The notes under the pieces: generated by a model
Told to the model about the DNA's origin: nothing
Databases searched by the model: none
Seen by the model: the letters and a program-made list of their open reading frames with translations, nothing else
NCBI GenBank assembly: GCA_025465385.1
Contig: JAODNG010000548.1
Location: 1-14,844, forward strand
Reading direction: 5' to 3'
Length of the DNA: 14,844 bases
Origin: Pseudonocardiales bacterium
GTDB taxonomy: Bacteria; Actinomycetota; Actinomycetes; Mycobacteriales; Pseudonocardiaceae
Shown: in pieces, positions 7,330 through 14,373 of the stretch
Layout: each line of letters starts with the position of its first letter
How positions within the stretch are numbered: the first letter of the stretch is position 1
Position numbers and translations under genes: made by a program

Positions 7330-7500
7330 TTAGTCGTCCCAGCACCAGTACCGGCGGTGGTTGCGCCTGTCCCAGTCCCAGTGCCCGTGGTTGTGGCGAC
7401 GACCTTTGTGATCGTCGCGGTCGTGGTCGTGGTCATGTTCGTGATCACGGTTGCCCTCTTTACCAGCGGGGAACGGCGTGAACACCTCGGCAACTCGCAT
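7330..7500 (-). CDS. 56-residue His/Asp/Arg/Trp-rich small protein
   Basis: I do not recognise this small gene, but it looks real. ATG at 7500 follows a strong ribosome binding site (GAGGAGGGAAGGA), and a perfect GC stem-loop follows the TAA. The N-terminal 17 residues (MRVAEVFTPFPAGKEGN) are ordinary. The rest is extreme: nine His, ten Asp, eight of the nine Arg, four Trp and one Cys in 39 residues. It includes an alternating His-acid run at 20-31 (HEHDHDHDRDDH), HNHGHWDWD at 36-44, and a C-terminal YWCWDD. There is no signal peptide or membrane helix. The make-up suggests metal binding (Ni, Zn, Cu) or a leader-plus-core precursor peptide. No modifying enzyme lies beside it, so the precursor idea is weak. 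The antisense frame is long and Val-rich only because it mirrors these codons. Confidence 0.72.
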   Translation of the reverse strand: MRVAEVFTPFPAGKEGNRDHEHDHDHDRDDHKGRRHNHGHWDWDRRNHRRYWCWDD

Positions 7501-7521
7501 AGCGATCCTTCCCTCCTCAGC

Positions 7522-7550
7522 GGGGGGACTGTCTGTCCCCGGCGTCCCCC
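7522..7550 (-). promoter_or_regulatory. nested hairpins in the leader of the His-rich peptide gene
   Basis: Upstream of the ribosome binding site, one GTCCCCC arm (minus strand) can pair with either of two G-rich arms. A near arm gives a 6-bp stem (GGGGAC) with a 5-base loop. A far arm gives a 7-bp stem (GGGGGAC) with a 14-base loop. The two are mutually exclusive, a layout typical of switches, but it may be chance in GC-rich DNA. Confidence 0.35.
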
Positions 7551-7644
7551 TGCCGGCTAATCGCTGCGCGCCGCCAGAGGGTTTCCAGGTGCTCTCAACT
7601 CCCAGGTAATTTTCAGTAAAGGTCGACGCAATGAGCGCTGGGTT

Positions 7645-7777
7645 GTGCCGACGATCGGCCGGTTGGTGCATTACCCGCTGGACTCTGACGACGCGGGCGC
7701 GATCAACCGGCGCCGGGCGCACGCCAGCTCGAGCTGGGCGGAGCAGGTTCGCGGGTACTTGAAGAGCGCCCAACCAG
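7645..7777 (+). pseudogene. fragment of a small actinobacterial/phage-type gene (VHY...AINRRR family)
   Basis: The first 24 codons from a GTG read like the start of a small protein common in actinomycetes and their phages: GRLVHYPLDSDDAGAINRRR at residues 5-24. As I recall that family, it begins with a GR(I/L)VHY motif, then an acidic stretch and AINRRR, and runs to about 100 residues with a Trp-rich end. Past residue 30 or so the reading frame shows no further likeness. It then runs antisense into the neighbouring membrane-protein gene. No good ribosome binding site is visible. I therefore read it as a decayed or truncated copy, perhaps of phage or accessory origin. The match is from memory and is moderate. 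Confidence 0.42.
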
Positions 7778-8455
7778 CTACTGGCCAGGTCGGAAGAACT
7801 CAGCGGGCTCCGGGGTCCTGTCGAGGTCGGCGGCGTCGAGCAGGTCTGCGATCTCGTCCAGGACGCGGAGCAGCCGCTCCAACCGGGTGGGCGTAGCGCT
7901 GCACGGCGCCGCGGCGAGCACCCAGTCCTGTTCCAACCAGGCGACCGGAATGTCGTTGCCCAGCGCGTTGGCTGCGCGGACGAATTCCGGCGACGTCAGC
8001 GGCCCTATCCGGTCCTGCTCGTTGACCAACGCGACGCGGTCACCCACCGGTCCCAGCATGCTGAGACCGGGATCCTGCGGTAGTGGCTGGTCGGGCATCC
8101 ACAGCTCGGCGACCAGATCCGCGGTGTGGACTCGGCGCTGCACCGCGACTACCACGCTGGAGACCTGGCCGCCCTGCTCGTGGTCGAAAATCTGTACCGC
8201 GCGACGACCGAGCGGGGTGAACAGGCTGCCGATCACAAGGTCCTTGGCCAGCCCCGCGCCGCCTCGAGCGATCACGCCGTGGCGCCAACGATCGGCCAGC
8301 ACCGGATCGGACAAGACGAACCGCCACCCGCGCAGCGCCGCCCAGCGACGCCGTTCCCGCTGGTGCGCGCTATGCCTGCCGCCATCGACTGCCAGCAACG
8401 CGCCACCGCCGGCAGCCGCCAGCCCCGCGATCACAAACCACACCCACTCTGACAC
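7778..8455 (-). CDS. membrane-anchored conserved protein of unknown function (Rv0383c-like)
   Basis: This is a 225-residue protein with one N-terminal hydrophobic helix (WVWFVIAGLAAAGGGALLAV, about residues 4-23), then a basic stretch (HQRERRRW) and a soluble domain. That order suggests an anchor with the bulk of the protein in the cytoplasm. The soluble part has no catalytic motif I can name. It ends with a Leu/Asp-rich helix (LERLLRVLDEIADLLDAADL). Position beside clpB matches M. tuberculosis Rv0383c, next to clpB Rv0384c; equivalence is inferred from place and architecture. The start is uncertain. I took GTG at 8455, which puts the helix at the N-terminus. GTG 8497, ATG 8485 and GTG 8476 are in frame, and none has a strong ribosome binding site. 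It lies about 100 bp after clpB on the same strand and may be read from the clpB promoter. Confidence 0.82.
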   Translation of the reverse strand: MSEWVWFVIAGLAAAGGGALLAVDGGRHSAHQRERRRWAALRGWRFVLSDPVLADRWRHGVIARGGAGLAKDLVIGSLFTPLGRRAVQIFDHEQGGQVSSVVVAVQRRVHTADLVAELWMPDQPLPQDPGLSMLGPVGDRVALVNEQDRIGPLTSPEFVRAANALGNDIPVAWLEQDWVLAAAPCSATPTRLERLLRVLDEIADLLDAADLDRTPEPAEFFRPGQ

Positions 8456-8557
8456 CGCCCGAGCGTAGCTCCGCACCGCCCGCATTCCAGGCAGCACACG
8501 CCGGATGCGTCAGCACCGAAGACGGTGGCCGCGGGCCGAGCGAGCGCCGAAGGGTTT

Positions 8558-11152
8558 TCAGGCGGGGCTGACGGTGAGAGCGCCGGTGCCACCGGCGGCC
8601 CTGCTGTCGAGGTCGACGCTGACGGTGTCACCGTCGGTGATCTCACCCGCCAGCAGCTCGCGGGCGAGCTGGTCGCCGATCGCGGACTGCACCAGCCGGC
8701 GCAACGGGCGCGCACCGTAGAGCGGGTCGAACCCGCCCATCGCCAGCCATTCCCGGGCGGCGTCGGTGACTTTCAGCTCCAGGCGGCGAGCAGCCAACCG
8801 GCGCGCCAGCTGCCCGATCTGGATGTCCACAATGGCGGTCAGCTCCTCGGTGGACAGCGAGTGGAACACCACCAGGTCGTCGAGCCGGTTGAGGAACTCA
8901 GGCTTGAAGTACCGGCGCACGATCCCGAGCACGGCATCCGTGCGCTGGCGCTCGTCGAGCGTCTCGTCGACCAGAGCCGCCGAGCCCAGGTTTGAGGTGA
9001 GCACCAGGATGGTGTTGCGGAAGTCCACCGTGCGGCCCTGACCGTCGGTCAGCCGGCCGTCGTCGAGGACCTGCAACAGCACGTCGAAGACGTCGGAGTG
9101 GGCCTTTTCGACCTCGTCGAGCAGCACCACGCTGTAGGGCCTGCGGCGGACTGCCTCGGTGAGCTGCCCGCCCTGGTCGTAACCGACGTAGCCGGGCGGA
9201 GCCCCGACGAGGCGAGCCACCGAGTGCTTCTCGGAGTACTCGCTCATGTCGATCCGCACCATGGCGCGCTCGTCATCGAACAGGAACCCCGCAAGTGCCT
9301 TGGCCAGCTCGGTTTTGCCAACTCCGGTGGGCCCGAGGAACATGAACGAGCCGGTCGGACGGTCCGGGTCAGCGACGCCGGCGCGGGCCCTTCGGACCGC
9401 ATCCGACACCGCGCGCACCGCCTCGGGCTGGCCGACCACCCGGCGGCTGAGCTCTTGCTCCATCCGCAGCAGCTTGGCGGTTTCACCCTCCAGCAGCCGA
9501 CCCGCGGGGATCCCGGTCCATGCGGAGACAACGTCGGCCACGTCGTCGGGGCCGACTTCCTCCTTGAGCATCACCTGGGGGTCCCGAGCGGATTCGGTGG
9601 CCTCGGCGAGCTGCTTCTCCAGGACGGGGATCTTGCCGTAACGCAGCTCGGCGGCCCGGCCCAGGTCACCGTCGCGCTCGGCGCGCTCGGACTCGCCGCG
9701 CAGCTGCTCGAGCTGCTCTTTGAGCTCCCGGGTGGCCTCGATGGCGTTCTTCTCGTTCTGCCAGCGGGTACTCAGCTCGGCGAGCTGTTCTCGGCGGTCC
9801 GCCAGCTCGGCCCGCAATGTGGCCAGCCGCTGCACCGAAGCCGGATCGGACTCCTTGGCCAGTGCCATCTCCTCGATCTCCAGGCGGCGCACCGCGCGCT
9901 CCACCTCGTCGATCTCCACCGGGCGAGAGTCAATCTCCATGCGTAGCCGCGAGGCCGCCTCGTCGACCAGGTCGATCGCCTTGTCCGGCAGGAACCGGGC
10001 GGTGATGTAGCGGTCGGACAGGGTCGCGGCGGCGACCAGGGCGGCGTCGGTGATCCGCACGCCGTGGTGTACTTCGTAGCGCTCCTTGAGCCCGCGCAGG
10101 ATGCCGATGGTGTCCTCGACCGACGGTTCCCCGACGAGCACCTGCTGGAAGCGACGTTCCAGCGCGGCGTCGCGTTCGATGTGCTTGCGGTACTCGTCGA
10201 GCGTGGTCGCGCCGACCATCCTTAATTCACCGCGAGCGAGCATCGGTTTGATCATGTTTCCAGCAGCCATCGCGGAGTCTCCGGTGGCTCCGGCACCGAC
10301 GATGGGGTGCAGCTCGTCGATGAACGTGATGATCTGGCCGGCTGAGTCGGTGATCTCCTTCAGCACCGCCTTCAGTCGTTCCTCGAACTCGCCGCGGTAC
10401 TTCGCGCCGGCCACCATCGAGCTGAGGTCCAGCGCGACCACCCGCTTGTCTCGCAGCGACTCCGGCACGTCACCGGCGACGATGCGCTGGGCGAGGCCCT
10501 CGACGATGGCGGTCTTGCCGACGCCGGGTTCGCCGATTAGCACCGGGTTGTTCTTGGTGCGCCGGGACAGCACCTGCACGACCCGGCGGATCTCGGCGTC
10601 GCGGCCGATCACTGGGTCGAGCTCGCCAGAGCGGGCCCGCTCGGTGAGGTCCAGGCCGTATTTGGCCAGCGCCTGGTAGGTGTCCTCCGGGTCCTGGCTG
10701 GCCACCCGAGCTGAGCCTCGGACAGCTTGGAACGCTTCGCGCAAGGCGTCCGGGGTGGCGCCGTGCCTGCTGAGCAGCTGCCCCACCGCACCACCTTGTG
10801 CCGCGAGCCCCACCAGCAAATGCTCGGTGGAGACGTAGGAGTCCCCCATCTCGGTCGCCAAATTCTGGGCGTCAGTGAGCGCCTTGAGTGCCTGCCGATC
10901 GAACAGTGGGGCGGCCACCGTGGAACCAGTGGCCGAGGGCAGGCGCTGGGTGATGGCTTCCAGCTCCGCTCGCACCGCGGCTGGATCCGCACCGACCGCA
11001 GCCAGCAGCGGCGCCGCGATACCGTCGCCTTGGGCCAGCAGCGCTCCGAGCAGGTGCGCCGCCGTCACGTCCGGGTTGCCGGCCATCGACGCGGCCTGCA
11101 CCGCCGATGAGATCGCGGCCTGCGTCTTGGTCGTGGGGTTGAAGGAGTCCAT
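8558..11152 (-). CDS. clpB: ClpB, HSP100 protein disaggregase
   Basis: ClpB is a hexameric AAA+ machine that threads aggregated proteins through its pore with DnaK/DnaJ/GrpE. It has 864 residues, the normal length. Domains in order are: N-domain (1-145); NBD1 with Walker A GEPGVGKT at 207-214, Walker B ITFIDE at 275-280, pore loop KYRGEFEERL near 251-260 and arginine finger LERRF at 331-335; the coiled-coil middle domain; and NBD2 with Walker A GPTGVGKT at 607-614, pore loop GYVGYDQGG, and Walker B VVLLDEVEKAH. Two NBD1 residues are unusual: Pro283 where ELHT is standard, and Ala296 where AMDAGN is standard. The ATG at 11152 follows GGAGGG by 11 bases, and the protein opens like M. tuberculosis ClpB (MDSFNPTTKTQAA); an in-frame GTG at 11173 is less likely. 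Upstream sites suggest control by HspR and an ECF sigma factor. Confidence 0.97.
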   Translation of the reverse strand: MDSFNPTTKTQAAISSAVQAASMAGNPDVTAAHLLGALLAQGDGIAAPLLAAVGADPAAVRAELEAITQRLPSATGSTVAAPLFDRQALKALTDAQNLATEMGDSYVSTEHLLVGLAAQGGAVGQLLSRHGATPDALREAFQAVRGSARVASQDPEDTYQALAKYGLDLTERARSGELDPVIGRDAEIRRVVQVLSRRTKNNPVLIGEPGVGKTAIVEGLAQRIVAGDVPESLRDKRVVALDLSSMVAGAKYRGEFEERLKAVLKEITDSAGQIITFIDELHPIVGAGATGDSAMAAGNMIKPMLARGELRMVGATTLDEYRKHIERDAALERRFQQVLVGEPSVEDTIGILRGLKERYEVHHGVRITDAALVAAATLSDRYITARFLPDKAIDLVDEAASRLRMEIDSRPVEIDEVERAVRRLEIEEMALAKESDPASVQRLATLRAELADRREQLAELSTRWQNEKNAIEATRELKEQLEQLRGESERAERDGDLGRAAELRYGKIPVLEKQLAEATESARDPQVMLKEEVGPDDVADVVSAWTGIPAGRLLEGETAKLLRMEQELSRRVVGQPEAVRAVSDAVRRARAGVADPDRPTGSFMFLGPTGVGKTELAKALAGFLFDDERAMVRIDMSEYSEKHSVARLVGAPPGYVGYDQGGQLTEAVRRRPYSVVLLDEVEKAHSDVFDVLLQVLDDGRLTDGQGRTVDFRNTILVLTSNLGSAALVDETLDERQRTDAVLGIVRRYFKPEFLNRLDDLVVFHSLSTEELTAIVDIQIGQLARRLAARRLELKVTDAAREWLAMGGFDPLYGARPLRRLVQSAIGDQLARELLAGEITDGDTVSVDLDSRAAGGTGALTVSPA

Positions 11153-11200
11153 CTCGAAGCGTTCCCTCCACACTGACGTCTTGCATCCTCTACTGCGTTT

Positions 11201-11226
11201 AACGCGAGAAAAGTTGAGTCTGTTCC
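11201..11226 (-). promoter_or_regulatory. candidate ECF-sigma (SigH/SigR-type) promoter of clpB
   Basis: On the minus strand GGAAC (11226-11222) and GTT (11203-11201) are 18 bases apart, and the -10 side reads CGTTAA. This matches the GGAAY-N16-20-GTT pattern known for SigH of mycobacteria and SigR of Streptomyces. The -35 lies inside the HAIR spacer. Transcription would start near 11195, giving a leader of about 40 bases. Mycobacterial clpB is known to be in the SigH regulon. Confidence 0.55.
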
Positions 11227-11233
11227 GCTCAAG
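11213..11233. promoter_or_regulatory. HAIR element (HspR operator) upstream of clpB
   Basis: GTTGAGT-N7-GCTCAAG matches the HspR-associated inverted repeat CTTGAGT-N7-ACTCAAG at 12 of 14 positions with the exact 7-base spacer. It sits about 60 bp before the clpB start. HspR itself is encoded in this window at 12703-13152, so the repressor and its site are both present. Binding is inferred from the known consensus. Confidence 0.85.
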
Positions 11234-11504
11234 TACCGCTAAGCCCGGAGCGCCGAACGCGGTCGCGGCTAACGGCGCACTTTAATATCTTATGCACGGT
11301 ACGTCACATCACCTCCGGCCACGAGCTGCACTTTTGAGTTTACCAAGGGGTCAAATCAACGCACAGTTACTGATCTACACTCGAAGGAGCGATCGAAGAG
11401 GGTCGTGGCGAATGACGGTAGGGTTCCGGAGCCCTCAGGGAGTTCGCATCGCCCGCGACGGGTCCACTGCTCGCCATCGACCCTGGAGAAGACGCTCCCG
11501 GACC

Positions 11505-12683
11505 ATGACAGCCGATGCCGTGCGGAGCGCGATTCCGCCACCCGACCGCCAGGCGTACCGCACGGGTACGGCCGCGATCATGGTGCGCCTGCTCCGCGAG
11601 AGCTATGCGGAGGTTGCGCCGCGCGCCGAGGAGGCCACCAGGTTCTTCTACGCGATGTTGTTTGCGATCGCTCCGGCTACCCGGGAGCTGTTCGCGGCCA
11701 ACATGGAGGTGCAGCGCAGCCGGTTCTGGCGCGCTCTGGTGCACATCGTGCAGAACTTCGACCGCCCGGACGAATTGGTGCCGTTCCTGCACCAGCTGGG
11801 CCGCGACCACCGCAAGTTCGGGGTGCTCGACGCGCACTATGACGCGATGGGGACTGCCCTGGTGACCTCGCTGAAGCAGTACGCGGGAGCTGCGTGGACC
11901 CCACAAGTGGAGAAGGCGTGGAGCGACGCCTACGGCCTGATCGCCAAGACGATGCAGGAGGCAGCCGAGGCGGAACCGGGTCCCGCCTGGTGGACTGCGC
12001 GGGTCGTCGATCACCACCGGCTGACCTGGGACCTGGCTGTCGTTCGGGTCACCCCCGATCGGCCGGTGCCCTACCGGGCTGGGCAGTACGTCGGCGTCGA
12101 GGTGCCGCAGCGTCCCCGGCTGTGGCGTTACCTGTCCCCGGCGAATGCTCCGCGCCCGGACGGGTCGATCGAGTTTCACGTTCGCGCGGTACCAGGTGGC
12201 TCGGTCAGCCGGTCGATCGTCGGCCACACTCAGGTCGGTGATACCTGGCGGATCGGCGCTCCGATGGGTCTGATGACGGTGGACCGGGGATCCGACCGGG
12301 ACGTCGTGATGGTCGCCGGCGGCACCGGGACGGCGCCCATGCGCGCGATCCTCGAGGAACTCAGCGGGTGGGGAGACAATCCGGAGGTGACGATGTTCGT
12401 CGGCGGCCGGACCCGCGCCGATCTCCACGACCTGGACACGCTCACCGCGCTGGCCGCCACGAATCCGTGGCTGAAGGTGATCCCGGTGGTGGAGTCGTAC
12501 CCGAGAATGGTGGGGATGGAGTACGGGACACTGGCCGATGTGGTCACCCGCTTTGGCGCTTGGCCGGACCGCGACGTGCTCGTCTGCGGCTCGCCGGTGA
12601 TGATCAGAGCCACCGTCTCGCGGATGCTGGTCGCCGGCACCGCGCTCGACCGGATCATCTACGACCCGTTCACCCTGGACTAG
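11505..12683 (+). CDS. flavohemoglobin-like globin-FNR reductase fusion (Rv0385-type)
   Basis: This is a 392-residue fusion of a globin domain (about 1-155) and a ferredoxin-NADP reductase-like flavin/NAD module. The globin carries B10 Tyr49 (FFYAMLF), E7 Gln70 and the proximal heme ligand His102 in GRDHRKFG. The reductase has an FAD segment RYLS at 208-211, where RxYS is usual, then GGSVSRSI, and the NAD-binding VAGGTGTAP at 270-278. Classical flavohemoglobins turn NO into nitrate. The neighbour and length match M. tuberculosis Rv0385 (about 390 residues), described as an unconventional type II flavohemoglobin, so NO dioxygenase activity should not be assumed. I chose ATG at 11505 (GGAGAAG 13 bases upstream); an in-frame ATG at 11412 with GAAGAGGG is the alternative and adds 31 Arg-rich residues. 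It diverges from clpB and converges with hspR. Confidence 0.9.
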   Translation: MTADAVRSAIPPPDRQAYRTGTAAIMVRLLRESYAEVAPRAEEATRFFYAMLFAIAPATRELFAANMEVQRSRFWRALVHIVQNFDRPDELVPFLHQLGRDHRKFGVLDAHYDAMGTALVTSLKQYAGAAWTPQVEKAWSDAYGLIAKTMQEAAEAEPGPAWWTARVVDHHRLTWDLAVVRVTPDRPVPYRAGQYVGVEVPQRPRLWRYLSPANAPRPDGSIEFHVRAVPGGSVSRSIVGHTQVGDTWRIGAPMGLMTVDRGSDRDVVMVAGGTGTAPMRAILEELSGWGDNPEVTMFVGGRTRADLHDLDTLTALAATNPWLKVIPVVESYPRMVGMEYGTLADVVTRFGAWPDRDVLVCGSPVMIRATVSRMLVAGTALDRIIYDPFTLD

Positions 12684-12702
12684 ACAGGGCGCTTTCAAGG
12701 GC

Positions 12703-13152
12703 CTACCTGCTGGGCCGCCAGATCACCAGGGCTGTTTCGGTTTCGGTGCGCAGCGGGACCAGGTCGCGACGGTAGGAGGCGTGCACGGTGGCCGCGGCGT
12801 GCTGGGCCAGGGCCTGCGCCTGCGCCAGCTCGGTGCGCGCCTGCTCCAGCTCAGCGGCCATCTCGGCCAGCCGGGAGCGCAGCGCGTCGACTTGATTCTC
12901 TAGGTCGATGATCCGCTTGATCCCGGCCAGATTGACGCCATGATCCTGGGACAACCGCTGCACCTCTTGCAGCATCGCGATGTCGCGCGCCGAATAGCGG
13001 CGCCCACCCCCGGCACTACGACCGGGGGACACCAGTCCCAACCGGTCGTAGCTGCGCAGGGTTTGGGCGTGCAACCCGGCCAGCTGGGCGGCGACTGAGA
13101 TCACGAAGACCGGGGTGTCCTGATCCGCACCCGGTGGCGTCGGAGGGATCAT
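12703..13152 (-). CDS. hspR: HspR, MerR-family heat-shock repressor
   Basis: HspR represses the dnaK operon and clpB by binding HAIR sites, with DnaK as co-repressor in Streptomyces. The 149-residue protein has a MerR-type winged helix at about 16-85 (SVAAQLAGLHAQTLRSYDRLGL, then the GGGRRYSARDIAML wing). A long helix suited to dimerisation follows (about 85-125, LENQVDALRSRLAEMAAELEQ). It ends with a conserved HspR-like hydrophobic tail (ALVIWRPSR). The ATG overlaps the dnaJ stop (ATGA), so it is the last gene of the dnaK-grpE-dnaJ-hspR operon, giving autoregulatory feedback. Its stop lies 19 bp from that of the convergent flavohemoglobin gene, and no hairpin is obvious between them. The HAIR element before clpB is a likely target. 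Confidence 0.95.
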   Translation of the reverse strand: MIPPTPPGADQDTPVFVISVAAQLAGLHAQTLRSYDRLGLVSPGRSAGGGRRYSARDIAMLQEVQRLSQDHGVNLAGIKRIIDLENQVDALRSRLAEMAAELEQARTELAQAQALAQHAAATVHASYRRDLVPLRTETETALVIWRPSR

Positions 13153-14348
13153 CGCGCTGCTCCTGGATGTTGCGCGCGGGCGAACAGCTCCGCCCGCGGG
13201 TTCTCCCCGGCGGTGGCCTGCGCGTAAGCCTCCAGTGCCGCCTTCGCGTCCCGGTCCAGCTTGGCGGGGACCGCGACCTGCAGGGTCACCAGCAGATCAC
13301 CGGTGCGCCCGTGCCGCCCGGTGATGCCTTTGCCGCGCACTCGCAGCGTGCGACCACTGGCGGTGCCGGCCGGGACCTTGAGCTTCACGGTGCCGTCGGA
13401 ATCGGGACCATCCATGGTGGGCACCGTCAGCGTGGTGCCCATCACCAGCTCGGGGAACGACACCGGCACCGTCAGCGTGAGGTCATCACCCGAGCGCCCG
13501 AACACTGGATGCGGGGTGACATGCACCAGCACGAACAGATCACCAGCGGGCGCGCCGCGCATCCCCGGCTCACCCTGCCCGGCCAGCCGGATGCGCTGAC
13601 CGTCGGCGACCCCGGCGGGGATCCGCATGGTCAGGCTGCGGGATCGGTTGGACACTCCCCGGCCGCCGCACTCGGTGCACGGATCCTCGATGATCCGCCC
13701 CGTACCGCGGCAATCTCGGCACGGCTCCGACAGGGCGAATGCGCCCTGGCTGCGAGTCACCAGCCCGGTGCCGCCGCAGACCGGGCAGACCCGCGGGACG
13801 GTACCGGCCCGGGCCCCCGAGCCGCCGCAACTGCCGCAGCTGGCCGGGCTGGCGATCCGCAACGGCACGGTGGCGCCGCGGATCGCCTCGATGAAGTCGA
13901 TCCGCAGCTCAGTCTCGACGTCGGTACCGCGCCGTGGGCGGCTGGCCCCAGCGCCCGGTGTACCGCCGCGGTTGGCGAACAACCCGCCGAGCAGATCCCC
14001 GAGGCCGCCCGCGTCTGCACCGCGACCACCCTGAGTCCCGAACAGATCACCGAGATCGAAGCCGCCCGGCGCGCCGGCTCCGCCGAAACCACCGCCGGGT
14101 CGGAAGCCGCCGTTGAACAGGCTGCGAGCCTCGTCGTACTGCTTGCGTTTCTCCGGGTCCGACAGCACACCGTAGGCCTCGGACATCGACTTGAAGCGCG
14201 CCTCAGCCCGAGCGTCGCCCGGGTTAGCGTCCGGGTGCAGCTCTCGGGCCAGCTTGCGGTAGGCGCGTTTGATCTCGTCGGCGGACGCGGTGGAGGAGAC
14301 ACCCAGCTCCGCGTAAAAATCCTTCTCAATCCATTCCCGGGCGCTCAC
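13149..14348 (-). CDS. dnaJ: DnaJ (Hsp40) co-chaperone
   Basis: DnaJ delivers unfolded protein to DnaK and stimulates its ATPase. The full type I architecture is present in 399 residues. It comprises a J-domain (about 8-73, HPD at 38-40), a Gly/Phe-rich linker (about 79-130, unusually rich in GG and Ala), and a zinc-binding region with four CxxCxGxG repeats starting at Cys171, Cys188, Cys210 and Cys224. The C-terminal substrate-binding domains follow. The GTG start at 14348 follows an excellent ribosome binding site (GAGGAGG). It lies 25 bp after grpE and overlaps hspR by four bases. The layout matches dnaJ1 of the mycobacterial hsp70 operon, so it is the DnaK-operon copy rather than a second, CbpA-like one. 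Confidence 0.96.
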   Translation of the reverse strand: MSAREWIEKDFYAELGVSSTASADEIKRAYRKLARELHPDANPGDARAEARFKSMSEAYGVLSDPEKRKQYDEARSLFNGGFRPGGGFGGAGAPGGFDLGDLFGTQGGRGADAGGLGDLLGGLFANRGGTPGAGASRPRRGTDVETELRIDFIEAIRGATVPLRIASPASCGSCGGSGARAGTVPRVCPVCGGTGLVTRSQGAFALSEPCRDCRGTGRIIEDPCTECGGRGVSNRSRSLTMRIPAGVADGQRIRLAGQGEPGMRGAPAGDLFVLVHVTPHPVFGRSGDDLTLTVPVSFPELVMGTTLTVPTMDGPDSDGTVKLKVPAGTASGRTLRVRGKGITGRHGRTGDLLVTLQVAVPAKLDRDAKAALEAYAQATAGENPRAELFARAQHPGAAR

Positions 14349-14373
14349 CGGACACCTCCTCTCTCATCACTGT

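Larger units (their letters stand above)
11153..11504. other. divergent control region between clpB and the flavohemoglobin gene
   Basis: This 352-bp stretch holds the clpB 5' leader and promoter (HAIR operator and ECF-like promoter, 11201-11233) and the flavohemoglobin promoter side. In the latter, TACACT at 11376-11381 fits an actinobacterial -10, and TTTGA/TCAAA at 11333-11355 form a loose inverted repeat. The flavohemoglobin reading frame stays open back to 11292, but I take that part as untranslated. No other gene is apparent. Confidence 0.6.

Noticed and set aside
7216..7560. Plus-strand frame with a striking Val/Pro-rich, membrane-like run
   Set aside because: The run mirrors the GAC/CAC codons of the His/Asp-rich gene on the minus strand; it has no good ribosome binding site, and the minus-strand gene has one plus a terminator.
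8514..8527. CACCG-AAGA-CGGTG hairpin after clpB as a terminator
   Set aside because: The stem is only 5 bp with no T-run. It may be a weak read-through element but is too small to call.
11292..11504. N-terminal extension of the flavohemoglobin frame
   Set aside because: The extra residues are Arg-rich with no family likeness, and the promoter-like elements fall inside it; length from 11505 matches the Rv0385 type.
11367..12698. 443-codon minus-strand frame opposite the flavohemoglobin gene
   Set aside because: It is a His/Arg/Gly-rich shadow with no recognisable motif, whereas the plus strand has heme, FAD and NAD motifs.
12684..12702. Bidirectional terminator between the flavohemoglobin gene and hspR
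   Set aside because: The 19-bp gap contains no convincing inverted repeat; termination probably occurs inside the facing genes or elsewhere.
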